Assembly: GCF_029589495.1 (NCBI RefSeq) | Contig: NZ_JAAIVF010000005.1 | Coordinates: 310,001 to 374,000, forward strand | Source of the DNA: Speluncibacter jeojiensis | GTDB lineage: Bacteria; Actinomycetota; Actinomycetes; Mycobacteriales; Mycobacteriaceae | DNA length: 64,000 nucleotides | Direction of reading: 5' to 3' | Shown here: positions 48,665 through 56,648 of the stretch, piece by piece | Layout of the letters: every line of letters begins with the position of its first letter | How positions within the stretch are numbered: the first letter of the stretch is position 1 | The notes under the pieces: model-generated | What the model was told of the DNA's origin: nothing | Database searches by the model: none | What the model saw: the letters and a program-made list of their open reading frames with translations, nothing else | Position numbers and translations under genes: made by a program

Positions 48665-49053
48665 GGGGCGTGCTCCCACGATCCGGCTACCGGGTGGAGT
48701 TGCTGTACGACGCGGACTGCGGCTTCTGCATGCGCGCGCTCGCGGTCCTGCGCCGGATCGACCGTCACGGCCGGGTGAGCGCCCGCGCGCTGCAGGAACC
48801 CGGCGCGTGTGAGTACTTCGGCGTCGACGAGCAGCAGGCGCTGGCGGCGGCCTGGGCGCGCGAACCGGACGGTCGCCGCCACCGCGGCGCGGGCGCGCTC
48901 AATGCGGCGCTGTCCGCGGCGGTCGGCACGCGGCTTCCGCTGTGGGTGTACCGGCTGCCCGGGATCCGCGCGGCCCAGGACGCCGGCTACCGCTGGGTCG
49001 CCGACAACCGGCATCGGCTGCCCGGCGGGTCGGCCGCGTGCTCGGCGCGCTGA
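48661..49053 (+). CDS. DCC-family thiol-disulfide-like protein (DUF393)
   Basis: This is a 130-residue protein with the DCC signature YDADCGFCMRAL (residues 16-27), a thioredoxin-like CxxC motif, and the C-terminal LWVYRLPGIRAAQDAGYRWVADNRHRLPG-type segment (given in parts) typical of DUF393. It may catalyse thiol-disulfide exchange, but the family role is not established. The GTG at 48661 overlaps the antitoxin gene's stop (GTGA), so the two are co-translated. In M. tuberculosis no such gene separates Rv0909 from Rv0910. Confidence 0.85.
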   Translation: MRGVLPRSGYRVELLYDADCGFCMRALAVLRRIDRHGRVSARALQEPGACEYFGVDEQQALAAAWAREPDGRRHRGAGALNAALSAAVGTRLPLWVYRLPGIRAAQDAGYRWVADNRHRLPGGSAACSAR

Positions 49054-49096
49054 CACCCGGCGGCGACGGAACTTACTCGACGGTAAGGTGTCGGTC

Positions 49097-49528
49097 ATGG
49101 CGAAGCTGAAGGTGTCCGAGGTCGTGTCGCTCAGCCCGCAGGCCGCGTGGGAGCGCGCCGCGGATCTGAGCCGGTTCGACGAGTGGCTGCAGATCCACGA
49201 CGGCTGGCGCTGCGAGCTGCCGACCGAACTGCACGAGGGTCTGCAGCTGACCTCGGTGGTCTCGGTCAAGGGCATGCGCAACCGCATCGACTGGACGATG
49301 ACCGAGTACGCGCCGATCGACCACATCAAACTCAAGGGGCACGGCAAGGGCGGCACGAAGGTCGACCTCGTGCTCTCGATCGCGCCGAAGGGTGACCATG
49401 CCACGTTCACGCTCGAGGTCGACTTTTCCGGGCCGATGTTGTTCGGTCTGGTCGGGTCGGGCGTGGCCCGCGCGCTCAAGGGCGACGTGCAGCGCTCCCT
49501 TGAGGCGTTCTCGGCGCTGTCGGACTAG
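49097..49528 (+). CDS. SRPBCC-family toxin homologue (Rv0910 type)
   Basis: This is a 143-residue START-like (polyketide cyclase/SRPBCC) protein: MAKLKVSEVVSLSPQAAWERAADLSRFDEWLQIHDGWR in blocks, then KGMRNRIDWTMTEYAPIDHIKLKG and LFGLVGSGVARALKGDVQRSLEAF. It corresponds to Rv0910, described as the toxin partner of Rv0909, although the molecular target is not known. ATG at 49097, 43 bp after the DCC gene; a TACTCG...GTAAGG tract precedes. It may alternatively be an ordinary lipid-binding protein. Confidence 0.85.
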   Translation: MAKLKVSEVVSLSPQAAWERAADLSRFDEWLQIHDGWRCELPTELHEGLQLTSVVSVKGMRNRIDWTMTEYAPIDHIKLKGHGKGGTKVDLVLSIAPKGDHATFTLEVDFSGPMLFGLVGSGVARALKGDVQRSLEAFSALSD

Positions 49529-49546
49529 CAACCGGCCGGGAACTGT

Positions 49547-50014
49547 TCAGTAGCAGAACCGCTCGACGATCGCCGAGGTGGAGCGGTCGGGTACCTGCGG
49601 CACCGTCCAGACCTCGGCGCCCAGGTGTTCGGCGGCGCGACGTTTGGGTTCGGTGAACGGGTCACCCTCGGTGAACACCAGCGCGTGCGGCGCCAGCGGG
49701 CGCAGCAGTTCGAGGTAGTGCTGCCAGCCGGTGGCATCCGCGCCGCCGGTGATGACGAACGTGCCGTCGACGCAACGGAGTTCGCCGAGCACCTCGGCGC
49801 GGTCGGTCGCGGGGTTCAGCGGCCGGGTCTCACCCTTCCATGCGCGCACCCGCTGGTCGCCCTCCACACCGACGGCCAGCGGGTGGCCGCGCCGGTGCGC
49901 CTCGCGCAGCAGCCGCAGATGGCCGACGTGCAGCAGGTCGAACACCCCGGTGGCCACGACCGGCCGGATCGGGTGCGGTTGCGCGGTGTGCCAGTGCAGA
50001 GTCAGGGTGCCCAC
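49547..50014 (-). CDS. cytidylyltransferase-fold nucleotidyltransferase
   Basis: This is a 155-residue protein with the nucleotidyltransferase core: VVATGVFDLLHVGHLRLLREA contains the F-D-x-x-H-x-G-H motif, and DRSTSAIVERF carries the C-terminal I/STSxI motif. VTGVEGDQRVRAWKG-like GVEGDQRVRAWKGE is the RfaE/HldE-C or glycerol-3-phosphate cytidylyltransferase style loop. It transfers a nucleotide to a phosphorylated sugar or alcohol; the substrate is not known. The start is uncertain: GTG at 50014 is used, with a GAGG tract overlapping; a later valine at the VVATGVFD segment is possible. Confidence 0.82.
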   Translation of the reverse strand: MGTLTLHWHTAQPHPIRPVVATGVFDLLHVGHLRLLREAHRRGHPLAVGVEGDQRVRAWKGETRPLNPATDRAEVLGELRCVDGTFVITGGADATGWQHYLELLRPLAPHALVFTEGDPFTEPKRRAAEHLGAEVWTVPQVPDRSTSAIVERFCY

Positions 50015-50064
50015 CTCGTCGATTGTTCCCCGCCGGTGCGCCTCCGCGCAGCAGGTCCGGCGCG

Positions 50065-50070
50065 TATCGT
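50065..50070 (+). promoter_or_regulatory. -10 element for leaderless TIGR03083-type gene
   Basis: TATCGT lies 7 bases before the GTG at 50078 with no Shine-Dalgarno tract in between. Confidence 0.5.
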
Positions 50071-50077
50071 CCACCGG

Positions 50078-50914
50078 GTGAGCCACACCGTGGTAGCGAA
50101 AGAGGCCGTGACCGAGGCGTTGTCCGAGCAGTGGTCCGCGATCGAGGGACTGCTCGGCGGGTTGACCGACGCCCAGTGGAGGGCAGCGACCGCGCTGCCG
50201 GGCTGGACCGTGCACGACGTGGTCGCGCACCTGATCGGCACCGAGTCGATGCTCACCGGGCAGCAGCCGCCGCAGCCGGATGTACAGACGCAGGCGCGTC
50301 TGGCCGAGGCGACCCACGTGCGCAACGAGATCGGGGCGCTCAACGAGAGGTGGGTCGAGAGCATGCGGGCGCTCCCGCCCGCCGAACTCGTCGACCGGTA
50401 CCGGACGGTCACCGCGCAGCGGCGGGCCGCCCTCGAGGCGATGACCCAGGCCGACTTCGACGATCAGACGGTGACGCCGGTCGGGCCGGAGTCGTACGGA
50501 CGGTTCATGCGGATCCGTGTCTACGACTGCTGGATGCACGAACTCGACCTCCGCGACGCCGTCGGCCTGCCGGGTCCCGACGGCGGGCCGCGCGCGGCAC
50601 TGGCGTGGGAGGAGATCGTCGGTGCGCTCGGCTTCTTGGTCGGCAAGCGCGCGCACGCGCCGGAGGGGTCGCGCATCACGATCGAGACGGTCGGTCCGCT
50701 GCCGCGCAGCCTGCACGTCGCGGTGGACGGGCGGGCGGCTGTCGTCGAGCACCTGGACGGTCCCCCCGACGTGACGATCGTGCTCGACGCGTGGCTGTTC
50801 GCGCGGCTCACCGGCGGGCGTACGGACGGTCCGGCGCACCGGGACGACGTCGAGATCCTCGGCGACCACCAGCTCGGGTGGGCGGTCGTCGACAACCTGC
50901 GGTTCGCGATCTGA
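50078..50914 (+). CDS. mycothiol-dependent maleylpyruvate isomerase-like protein (DinB fold)
   Basis: This is a 278-residue DinB-like four-helix-bundle protein of the TIGR03083/MDMPI type. Potential metal ligands are H46 in LPGWTVHDVVAHLIGTE and the histidine of YDCWMHELDLRDAVG, with a second histidine in VVAHLIG. The C-terminal half (LPRSLHVAVDGRAAVVEHLDGPPDVTIVLDAWLFARLTGGR in blocks) is an MDMPI_C domain. Such enzymes use mycothiol, the actinobacterial thiol, for transfer or isomerisation. The reaction is unknown. GTG at 50078. Confidence 0.88.
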   Translation: MSHTVVAKEAVTEALSEQWSAIEGLLGGLTDAQWRAATALPGWTVHDVVAHLIGTESMLTGQQPPQPDVQTQARLAEATHVRNEIGALNERWVESMRALPPAELVDRYRTVTAQRRAALEAMTQADFDDQTVTPVGPESYGRFMRIRVYDCWMHELDLRDAVGLPGPDGGPRAALAWEEIVGALGFLVGKRAHAPEGSRITIETVGPLPRSLHVAVDGRAAVVEHLDGPPDVTIVLDAWLFARLTGGRTDGPAHRDDVEILGDHQLGWAVVDNLRFAI

Positions 50915-50976
50915 CGGCTCGCCGCGGGTGCGCGTCTTGCCGGGATGCGGTGTCCCGGGCACCGTCCGGCCCGCCC

Positions 50977-50982
50977 TATAGT
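50977..50982 (+). promoter_or_regulatory. -10 element for leaderless esterase gene
   Basis: TATAGT lies 7 bases before the ATG at 50990; there is no Shine-Dalgarno tract. A leaderless transcript is likely. Confidence 0.6.
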
Positions 50983-50989
50983 GCCGTTC

Positions 50990-52516
50990 ATGACCGATAC
51001 CGCTGCCGCCGCGCCGGGCCTCGAGGTCGCCACCGCCGAGGGACGCGTCCGCGGCCGGGTGCACGGCGACCTCCTGAGCTGGCGCGGCATCCCCTACGCG
51101 ACCCCGCCGGTCGGTGCGCTGCGGCTGCGGGCCCCCCAGCCGATGACCCCGTGGACCGGGGTCCGCGGGGCGCTGGACTGGGGCTTCGCCGCCCCGCAGC
51201 CGCCCTACGGTGCGGTCATCGGCCCGGGCAGGCGGCAGCCGATCGGCGAGGACTGCCTGACACTGAACGTGCTGGCCCCACGTCGCCCGTCCGACTCGCT
51301 CCGGCCGGTCATGGTCTTCATCCACGGCGGCGGATACCTGCTGGGCACCTCCGCGCTCAGCGTCTACGGCGGACAGAAGCTGGTCGAACGCGGCGACGTC
51401 GTGTACGTCTCGCTCAACTATCGGCTGGGCCCGCTGGGGTACCTGGACCTGACCGACTTCGCCACGCCGGACCGTCCGATCGACAGCAACCTCGGGCTGC
51501 GCGATCAGGTGGCGGCGCTCGAATGGGTGCAGCGCAACATCGAGGCCTTCGGCGGCGATCCCCGCAACGTCACGGTGTTCGGCGAGTCGGCCGGCGGCAA
51601 CGCCGTGACCACGCTGTTCGCCACCCCGGCCGCGGAGGGCCTCTTCGCGCGCGGAATCGCGCAGAGTTCCGATGCGGGAGTGGCCTACGGGCGGGAGCGG
51701 TCGGCGCAGTGGGGCCGCGAGTTCGTCGCCTGCCTCGGCGCCGACCCGTCCGATGCGGCGGCGGCCCTGGACCGGGCGAGCCTGCGCGAGATCGGCCGGG
51801 CGGCCGGGAAGTTCATGAAGGACAGTCTGATTGCCGCGCCCGGCACGCTCGCGTACGCACCGGTGGTCGACGACGACTACCTGCCGAAGCATCCGGTCGA
51901 CGCGATGGCAGACGGCAGCGCGCATGCGGTGCCGCTGATGATCGGGACCAACAGCCGTGAGGGCGCGCTGTTCACCAGGTTCCTCACAGACGGCCTGCCG
52001 CTGAGTGAATCGTCGATCGCCACGATGTTCTCGCTGACCGAACCGGCCGCGCTGGCGCGGGTGACGTCCGCCTACCGCGACTACCCGCGCCGCCGGGCCG
52101 CGGTGGATCTGGGCGGCGACGCGTTGTTCTGGAAGCCGTCGACCGACTGCGCCTCCGGGCATTCGCGGTTCGCGCCGACGTACAGCTACCGGTACGACTT
52201 CACCACGCCGTCGTTGACGGCCATCGGCTTCGGCGCGACCCATGCGATGGAGCTGATTCCCGTGTTCGGCTTGGCGGACACCGGGATGGGCAGGTCGATG
52301 ACCCCGCTCGGCGGCCGGAAGGCGTTGCGGGCGCTCAGCGAGCGGATGCAGGCGCACTGGCTGTCGTTCGCCCGCGGCGGGGAGCCGCTGTCCTCGTGGC
52401 CGGCCTACGACGAACAACACCGCAAGACGATGATCTTCGATGCGACCGACCGCGTGGAGTGCGACCCGCGCGGCGAACGCCGGCGCGCCTGGGAGGGGTA
52501 CCTCGGCTACCGCTGA
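50990..52516 (+). CDS. type B carboxylesterase
   Basis: This is a 508-residue alpha/beta hydrolase. GRVRGRVHGDLLSWRGIPYATPPVGALRL is the type-B start, EDCLTLNV the second signature, VMVFIHGGGYLLG the oxyanion hole, VTVFGESAGGNAV the nucleophile elbow with the catalytic serine, and THAMELIPVFG carries the catalytic histidine. No signal peptide, so cytoplasmic. It hydrolyses esters of uncertain identity. ATG at 50990 chosen over an upstream in-frame codon because a TATAGT -10 box stands at leaderless spacing. Confidence 0.94.
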   Translation: MTDTAAAAPGLEVATAEGRVRGRVHGDLLSWRGIPYATPPVGALRLRAPQPMTPWTGVRGALDWGFAAPQPPYGAVIGPGRRQPIGEDCLTLNVLAPRRPSDSLRPVMVFIHGGGYLLGTSALSVYGGQKLVERGDVVYVSLNYRLGPLGYLDLTDFATPDRPIDSNLGLRDQVAALEWVQRNIEAFGGDPRNVTVFGESAGGNAVTTLFATPAAEGLFARGIAQSSDAGVAYGRERSAQWGREFVACLGADPSDAAAALDRASLREIGRAAGKFMKDSLIAAPGTLAYAPVVDDDYLPKHPVDAMADGSAHAVPLMIGTNSREGALFTRFLTDGLPLSESSIATMFSLTEPAALARVTSAYRDYPRRRAAVDLGGDALFWKPSTDCASGHSRFAPTYSYRYDFTTPSLTAIGFGATHAMELIPVFGLADTGMGRSMTPLGGRKALRALSERMQAHWLSFARGGEPLSSWPAYDEQHRKTMIFDATDRVECDPRGERRRAWEGYLGYR

Positions 52517-52608
52517 GCCGGGGCGCCTCGGCCGGTTCACCCCGTTCGGGTGACGCGCGCGCCCGCGCGGCCACCGGACACTGGCCGGGGCCGGACCGAG
52601 GAGGGCGC

Positions 52609-53211
52609 GTGAGCGGAATAATCGTCGTGTTGATCGGGGCACTGCTGTGCTTCTACGGCATCCGGTCGCTGCACCTCGCGGTGCTCGCGTTGGGATTCGG
52701 GCTCGGCTGGTTCGTGGCCGACCTGTTCAACCCGTCGCTGTCGGTGCTGTTCCTGTTCGGCCTCATCGGGGCGGTCGCCTCGTGGGTGGTCACCACGTTG
52801 GTCTTCAAGTTCTCGGCCTATCTCGTCGGAGGGTTGGCCGGCGCACTGGTGGGCGCGCGCACCGCCGACGTCGTCCAGACCGGTGACAAGGACTGGGCGC
52901 TGAGCGCGATCGTCATCATCGCAGTGGCCGTCGCGGCGGCCTTCCTCGCCGACAAGTACCGGGAACGGGCGCTGTTGTGGCTGACATCGATCGGCGGCGC
53001 GAGCATGATCCTCAACGGGCTGGGCCGGACCACCGACGTGCTCGACTTCCTGCGGCACCCGGAGCCGGGGTGGAAGCAGTTGGTGGCGACAGTCGCCTGG
53101 GTGGCCCTGAGCGTGGCGGGGTGGATGATCCAACGCCACCTCTTCGCCGAAAAGCTCGGGATCAAGGTGCAGGTGGTCGGCAAGAAGAAGGCCGCCGACA
53201 GCGCCGGGTGA
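52609..53211 (+). CDS. hypothetical multi-pass membrane protein (TMEM198/DUF4203-like)
   Basis: This encodes 200 residues with six to seven closely spaced hydrophobic segments covering residues 3-150 and one more at 161-178 (LVATVATVALSVAG type). A cytoplasmic basic C-terminus KVQVVGKKKAADSAG follows. The pattern of short glycine-rich helices (LALGFGLGWFVADLF, LVGGLAGALVGART) resembles TM7S3/TMEM198 (DUF4203) proteins, but I am not sure. GTG at 52609 with CGAGGAGGG 5-12 bases upstream. Function unknown. Confidence 0.7.
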   Translation: MSGIIVVLIGALLCFYGIRSLHLAVLALGFGLGWFVADLFNPSLSVLFLFGLIGAVASWVVTTLVFKFSAYLVGGLAGALVGARTADVVQTGDKDWALSAIVIIAVAVAAAFLADKYRERALLWLTSIGGASMILNGLGRTTDVLDFLRHPEPGWKQLVATVAWVALSVAGWMIQRHLFAEKLGIKVQVVGKKKAADSAG

Positions 53212-53246
53212 GCCCGGAGCCCGGCGCCGGGTTGGGCCCGGTCGCT

Positions 53247-53951
53247 CTAGACCCGCCCGGGCCGCCAACCGGCCATACCCAGCATGATCATCCGTAGCTG
53301 ACGTTCGGCGCGGTCGACGACGAGTTGTTCCTCGTGGCCGCCGCGGCGGCCGACGTCGAGCAGCGCCCCGACCGTCGACAGCATGGTCGAGACGATCAGG
53401 TCGGCCGCCGTATCGAGGTCGTCGGCCTGCCAGTCGGCGAGCGCGGGCATCCGCGACAGGTCGACGGTCAATTCGCTGACGAGCAGCCGCAGTTCGGTGG
53501 CGATCGCCCGGCGGACCTCCGCGACGCCGCCGTGGCGCTCGCGGTTCAGGAAGCGGAACTGAGCCTCGTGGGCGTGCACCTGACGCACCAGGATGTCCAG
53601 GGAGGCCTTCGCGCTGCGTGCGCCGGGTTCGCGGCGTGCGTCGCGCAGCATCCGGCGCAACATGCGCATCGACTCCTCGACCAGCGCGACGCCGAGGTCG
53701 TCCATCGAGGCGAAGTGCCGGTAGAAGGCGGTCGGCACGATCCCCGCGCCCCGCGCGACCTCCCGGATCGAGATGCTGTCGAAGCTCCGATCGGGCAGGA
53801 GCCCGAGGGCGACGTCGAGCAGCGACTGCCGGGTGCGTTCCTTGCGTTCGGCCCGGCTGCCGGTCGCGCTCTGCTCCGCCTGCTCGCTCACGGCGTCGAG
53901 TCTATGGGTGCGGTCGCTGTCTCCGTAGGCGGTGTCTGTAATGCGGCTCAC
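53247..53951 (-). CDS. TetR-family regulator of the desaturase cluster
   Basis: This is a TetR repressor of 234 residues from GTG 53951, or 214 residues from GTG 53891 (MSEQAEQSATGSRAERKERTRQ, in which the TetR helix-turn-helix starts), which I consider the likelier start. The DNA-binding domain has RQSLLDVALGLLP, SISIREVARGAGIVPTAFYRHFASMDDL. It is divergently arranged with the reductase/desaturase genes, and the 98-bp gap contains a 22-bp near-palindrome related to DesT-type boxes. It probably senses acyl-CoA and represses desaturation when unsaturated acyl-CoA is plentiful; that mechanism is taken from DesT and inferred here. Confidence 0.88.
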   Translation of the reverse strand: MSRITDTAYGDSDRTHRLDAVSEQAEQSATGSRAERKERTRQSLLDVALGLLPDRSFDSISIREVARGAGIVPTAFYRHFASMDDLGVALVEESMRMLRRMLRDARREPGARSAKASLDILVRQVHAHEAQFRFLNRERHGGVAEVRRAIATELRLLVSELTVDLSRMPALADWQADDLDTAADLIVSTMLSTVGALLDVGRRGGHEEQLVVDRAERQLRMIMLGMAGWRPGRV

Positions 53952-53963
53952 ATCCTCATCTCG

Positions 53964-54018
53964 TTGACATCTGACCGTGTCCTGCTGTCACACTATTGAG
54001 TGTACGACTGTCCACTGA
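53964..54018 (+). promoter_or_regulatory. desaturase operon promoter and TetR operator
   Basis: TTGACA (53964-53969) is a good -35 element; the -10 is unclear (candidates near 53988-53996). From 53997 to 54018 an imperfect palindrome of the form TNAGTGNAC-N4-GTNCACTNA occurs, matching the style of DesT-type TetR operators that control fatty-acid desaturases. A second AGTGC-type inverted repeat (54021-54034) follows. Confidence 0.65.
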
Positions 54019-54049
54019 ATGCACGATTGAGTGCGGGCGAGGAGGGGTC

Positions 54050-55162
54050 ATGGCTCTGGTCACGGAGCGGGCAGCCACGCGAGGCTGGCTGCAAAGATCG
54101 GCATTGTCACTGATGGAAGCGATGGTGACGCCGCATCGGCTCGATCGCTACCTCGAACTCGTCTACCCGATGTGGACCGCGACTGACCTACGCGCGGAAA
54201 TCACAGCTGTACACCGGTCTACTCCGGGCTCGATCACTCTGACGCTGCGCCCCACCCGGCAGTGGACGGGTTTCGCGGCCGGCCAGTTCGTCCGGATCGG
54301 GGTCGTGATCGACGGCGTCCGGCACACCCGCTGCTATTCGCCGGTGTGCTCGCAGTACCGCGACGACGGCCGCATCGAACTGACCGTCAAGGCGCATCCG
54401 GACGGCCTGGTCTCGCAGTACCTGAACCGCCGGGCGCATCCCGGGATGGTGGTCGACCTGGCGCAGGCGTCGGGCACCTTCCGGCTGCCGGACTCCCGAC
54501 CGGCGCAGATCCTGCTCATCAGCGGGGGCAGCGGCATCACCCCCGTGCTGTCGATGCTGCGCACCCTCGACGAGGAGGGGTACACCGGCGACCTCACCTT
54601 CCTGCACTACACCGACGCCGAGGCCGACGTCGTCGACCTCGTCCAGTTGCGGCAACTGGCGGCGGCCCACCCGAACCTCACGGTCGCGATCGGGTGCACC
54701 GCGGACGGCGCCCGCGGTGACCTCGAGGGCTTCTTCGGCGTCGCGCACCTCGAAGCGGTCGCGCCCTGGTTCCGGTCGGCGCAGACGTTCCTGTGCGGCC
54801 CGCCGCCGCTGATGCGTTCGGTGGCCGGCGTCTACGACGAGTTGGGGCTCGCCGACCGGCTGCACACCGAGGACTTCGCGCCCGCGCCGAGCGCGCCGGA
54901 CGCGGACGCCACCGGCCGGGTCTCGTTCACCGCCAGCGACGTCACCGCGGACAACAGCGGTGCGACGCTGCTCGAGCAGGCCGAGGCCGCCGGCCTGCGC
55001 CCCGAGTACGGCTGCCGGATGGGAATCTGCTTCTCCTGCACCGCCGTCAAGACGTCGGGCTGCACCCGCAACATCCGGACCGGCGACACCGATGCAGACC
55101 CGGGCCGGCCCATCCAGCTGTGCATCAACGTCCCCGTCGGTGACGTCGACATCGACATCTGA
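54050..55162 (+). CDS. FNR-type reductase with C-terminal 2Fe-2S ferredoxin (desaturase electron donor)
   Basis: This is a 370-residue oxidoreductase in three domains: FAD-binding FNR barrel (residues 45-140, with RCYSPVCSQ as the FAD motif R-x-Y-S/T), NAD(P)H-binding domain (150-255, ILLISGGSGITPVLSMLRTL) and a plant-type ferredoxin domain with 2Fe-2S ligands C322, C327, C330 and C358 (YGCRMGICFSC, QLCINVP). It resembles Rv3230c, which passes electrons from NADPH to the DesA3 desaturase. ATG at 54050 with GAGGAGGGG upstream. The desaturase gene lies 63 bp downstream. Confidence 0.93.
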   Translation: MALVTERAATRGWLQRSALSLMEAMVTPHRLDRYLELVYPMWTATDLRAEITAVHRSTPGSITLTLRPTRQWTGFAAGQFVRIGVVIDGVRHTRCYSPVCSQYRDDGRIELTVKAHPDGLVSQYLNRRAHPGMVVDLAQASGTFRLPDSRPAQILLISGGSGITPVLSMLRTLDEEGYTGDLTFLHYTDAEADVVDLVQLRQLAAAHPNLTVAIGCTADGARGDLEGFFGVAHLEAVAPWFRSAQTFLCGPPPLMRSVAGVYDELGLADRLHTEDFAPAPSAPDADATGRVSFTASDVTADNSGATLLEQAEAAGLRPEYGCRMGICFSCTAVKTSGCTRNIRTGDTDADPGRPIQLCINVPVGDVDIDI

Positions 55163-55225
55163 CCGGACGCCCCGGCCCGCCCTCTGCCCTCGGCAACTCG
55201 AAACCTCACGCGAACGGAGATCCCC

Positions 55226-56392
55226 ATGTTCGGTCTCACCCCTTCCTGGCTCCCCTTCCTCGGCGACACCGCCGCCCCGAAGGAACCGACGGTGCTCACC
55301 TACGAGCAGGTCGAGGAACTCGGCCGCGAACTCGACGACCTGCGCGCCCGCACGGTCGCCCGTCTCGGTGACGAGGACCGTGAATACATCTATCGGATCA
55401 TCAAGGCGCAGCGCGGCTTCGAGGTCGCCGGGCGGGCGCTGATGTACGTGCCTTTCCTGCCGCCGGTGTGGCTGGCCGGGGTCGGCGCGCTGAGCGTGTC
55501 GAAGATCCTCGACAACATGGAGATCGGCCACAACGTCATGCACGGCCAGTACGACTGGATGCGCGAGCAGGGGCTGAACTCGCGGGTGTTCGAGTGGGAC
55601 ACGGTCTGCCCGGCGGACCAGTGGAAGCATTCGCACAACTACATGCACCACACCTACACGAACATCATCGACATGGACCGGGACATCGGTTACGGCATCC
55701 TGCGTATGGACGAGGGGCAGCGCTGGCGCCCCTATTACCTGGGCAACCCCGTGTACGCGTTCCTGCTGATGGTCTTCTTCGAATGGGGCGTGATGCTGCA
55801 CGACCTCGAGGCCGACAACATCGTCAAGGGCAAGCGCAAGTGGTCCGACCTCAAGCCGCTGCTCAAGGGGCAGGTGCGCAAGTCCGGCCGCCAGGTGCTC
55901 AAGGACTACATCGTCTTCCCGGTGCTCAGCGGCCCGTTCTTCCTGACCACGTTGATCGGCAACGCGAGCGCGAACATCGTGCGCAACCTGTGGGCGTACT
56001 CGATCATCTTCTGCGGGCACTTCCCGTCGGGTGTGCAGACGTTCACCGTCGAGGAGACGCGCGAGGAGACCCGCGGCCAGTGGTATCTGCGGCAGATGAT
56101 CGGTTCGGCGAACATTTCCGGCAGCCCGCTGTTCCACATCATGTCCGGCAACCTGTCCCACCAGATCGAGCACCACCTGTTCCCGGACCTGCCGGCGCAC
56201 CGCTACCCGGAGATGGCGCCGCAGGTCGAGGCGCTCTGTTACAAGTACGGACTGCCGTACAACACGGGCGGGTTCTTCAAGCAGATCGGCTCGGTGTGGG
56301 GCAAGATATTCCGGCTCGCGGTGCCGCCGTTCATGGTGAAATCGCAGGCCACGCCCGGTGTTATCGTGGAACGCCGTCCCGCCGCCGCCTGA
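55226..56392 (+). CDS. desA3: DesA3-type acyl-CoA delta-9 desaturase
   Basis: This is a 388-residue membrane fatty-acid desaturase. The three histidine boxes that hold the di-iron centre are present: H102NVMHG, H135SHNYMHH and S-H312QIEH316H. Hydrophobic stretches lie before and after the second box. It resembles Rv3229c, which makes oleoyl-CoA from stearoyl-CoA with the linked reductase. ATG at 55226 with ACGGAGAT upstream. Regulated, by context, through the TetR operator at the start of the operon. Confidence 0.94.
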   Translation: MFGLTPSWLPFLGDTAAPKEPTVLTYEQVEELGRELDDLRARTVARLGDEDREYIYRIIKAQRGFEVAGRALMYVPFLPPVWLAGVGALSVSKILDNMEIGHNVMHGQYDWMREQGLNSRVFEWDTVCPADQWKHSHNYMHHTYTNIIDMDRDIGYGILRMDEGQRWRPYYLGNPVYAFLLMVFFEWGVMLHDLEADNIVKGKRKWSDLKPLLKGQVRKSGRQVLKDYIVFPVLSGPFFLTTLIGNASANIVRNLWAYSIIFCGHFPSGVQTFTVEETREETRGQWYLRQMIGSANISGSPLFHIMSGNLSHQIEHHLFPDLPAHRYPEMAPQVEALCYKYGLPYNTGGFFKQIGSVWGKIFRLAVPPFMVKSQATPGVIVERRPAAA

Positions 56393-56405
56393 AAGGTACC
56401 CCGCC

Positions 56406-56633
56406 ATGGTGAGCAAGTTCGAGCGCAACAAGGACACGGTGCAGGAGCTGACCGAGTCCGCGGCCACCCACGTGGGCAGGATCGCGATGATCATCACCGG
56501 GTGCGTGCGGGACGTGACCCGTGAGATCGGGGACCTGATCACCGACGGTTTCGAGATGCGCGAGGCGTCCCGGCGGGCACGCACCGACGAGGCTCGCCGC
56601 CGCTCCGACGACTTGCCCGAAGACGAGGACTGA
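56406..56633 (+). CDS. small hypothetical protein downstream of desA3
   Basis: This is a 75-residue protein from an ATG at 56406, 13 bp after desA3 (AAAGGTACC precedes). A mildly hydrophobic centre (ATHVGRIAMIITGCVRDVTREIGDLITDGFEM in blocks) is flanked by charged ends, with the C-terminus ASRRARTDEARRRSDDLPEDED. A similar small gene follows desA3 in related bacteria, so it is probably real and co-transcribed. It may be a membrane-peripheral helper. Function unknown. Confidence 0.7.
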   Translation: MVSKFERNKDTVQELTESAATHVGRIAMIITGCVRDVTREIGDLITDGFEMREASRRARTDEARRRSDDLPEDED

Positions 56634-56648
56634 TCGGCTGCTCGACCC

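Noticed and set aside
49547-52642. A 1031-codon minus-strand open frame
   Set aside because: It is antisense to the well-supported DinB-fold and carboxylesterase genes; only its last 155 codons, with the cytidylyltransferase motifs, are real.
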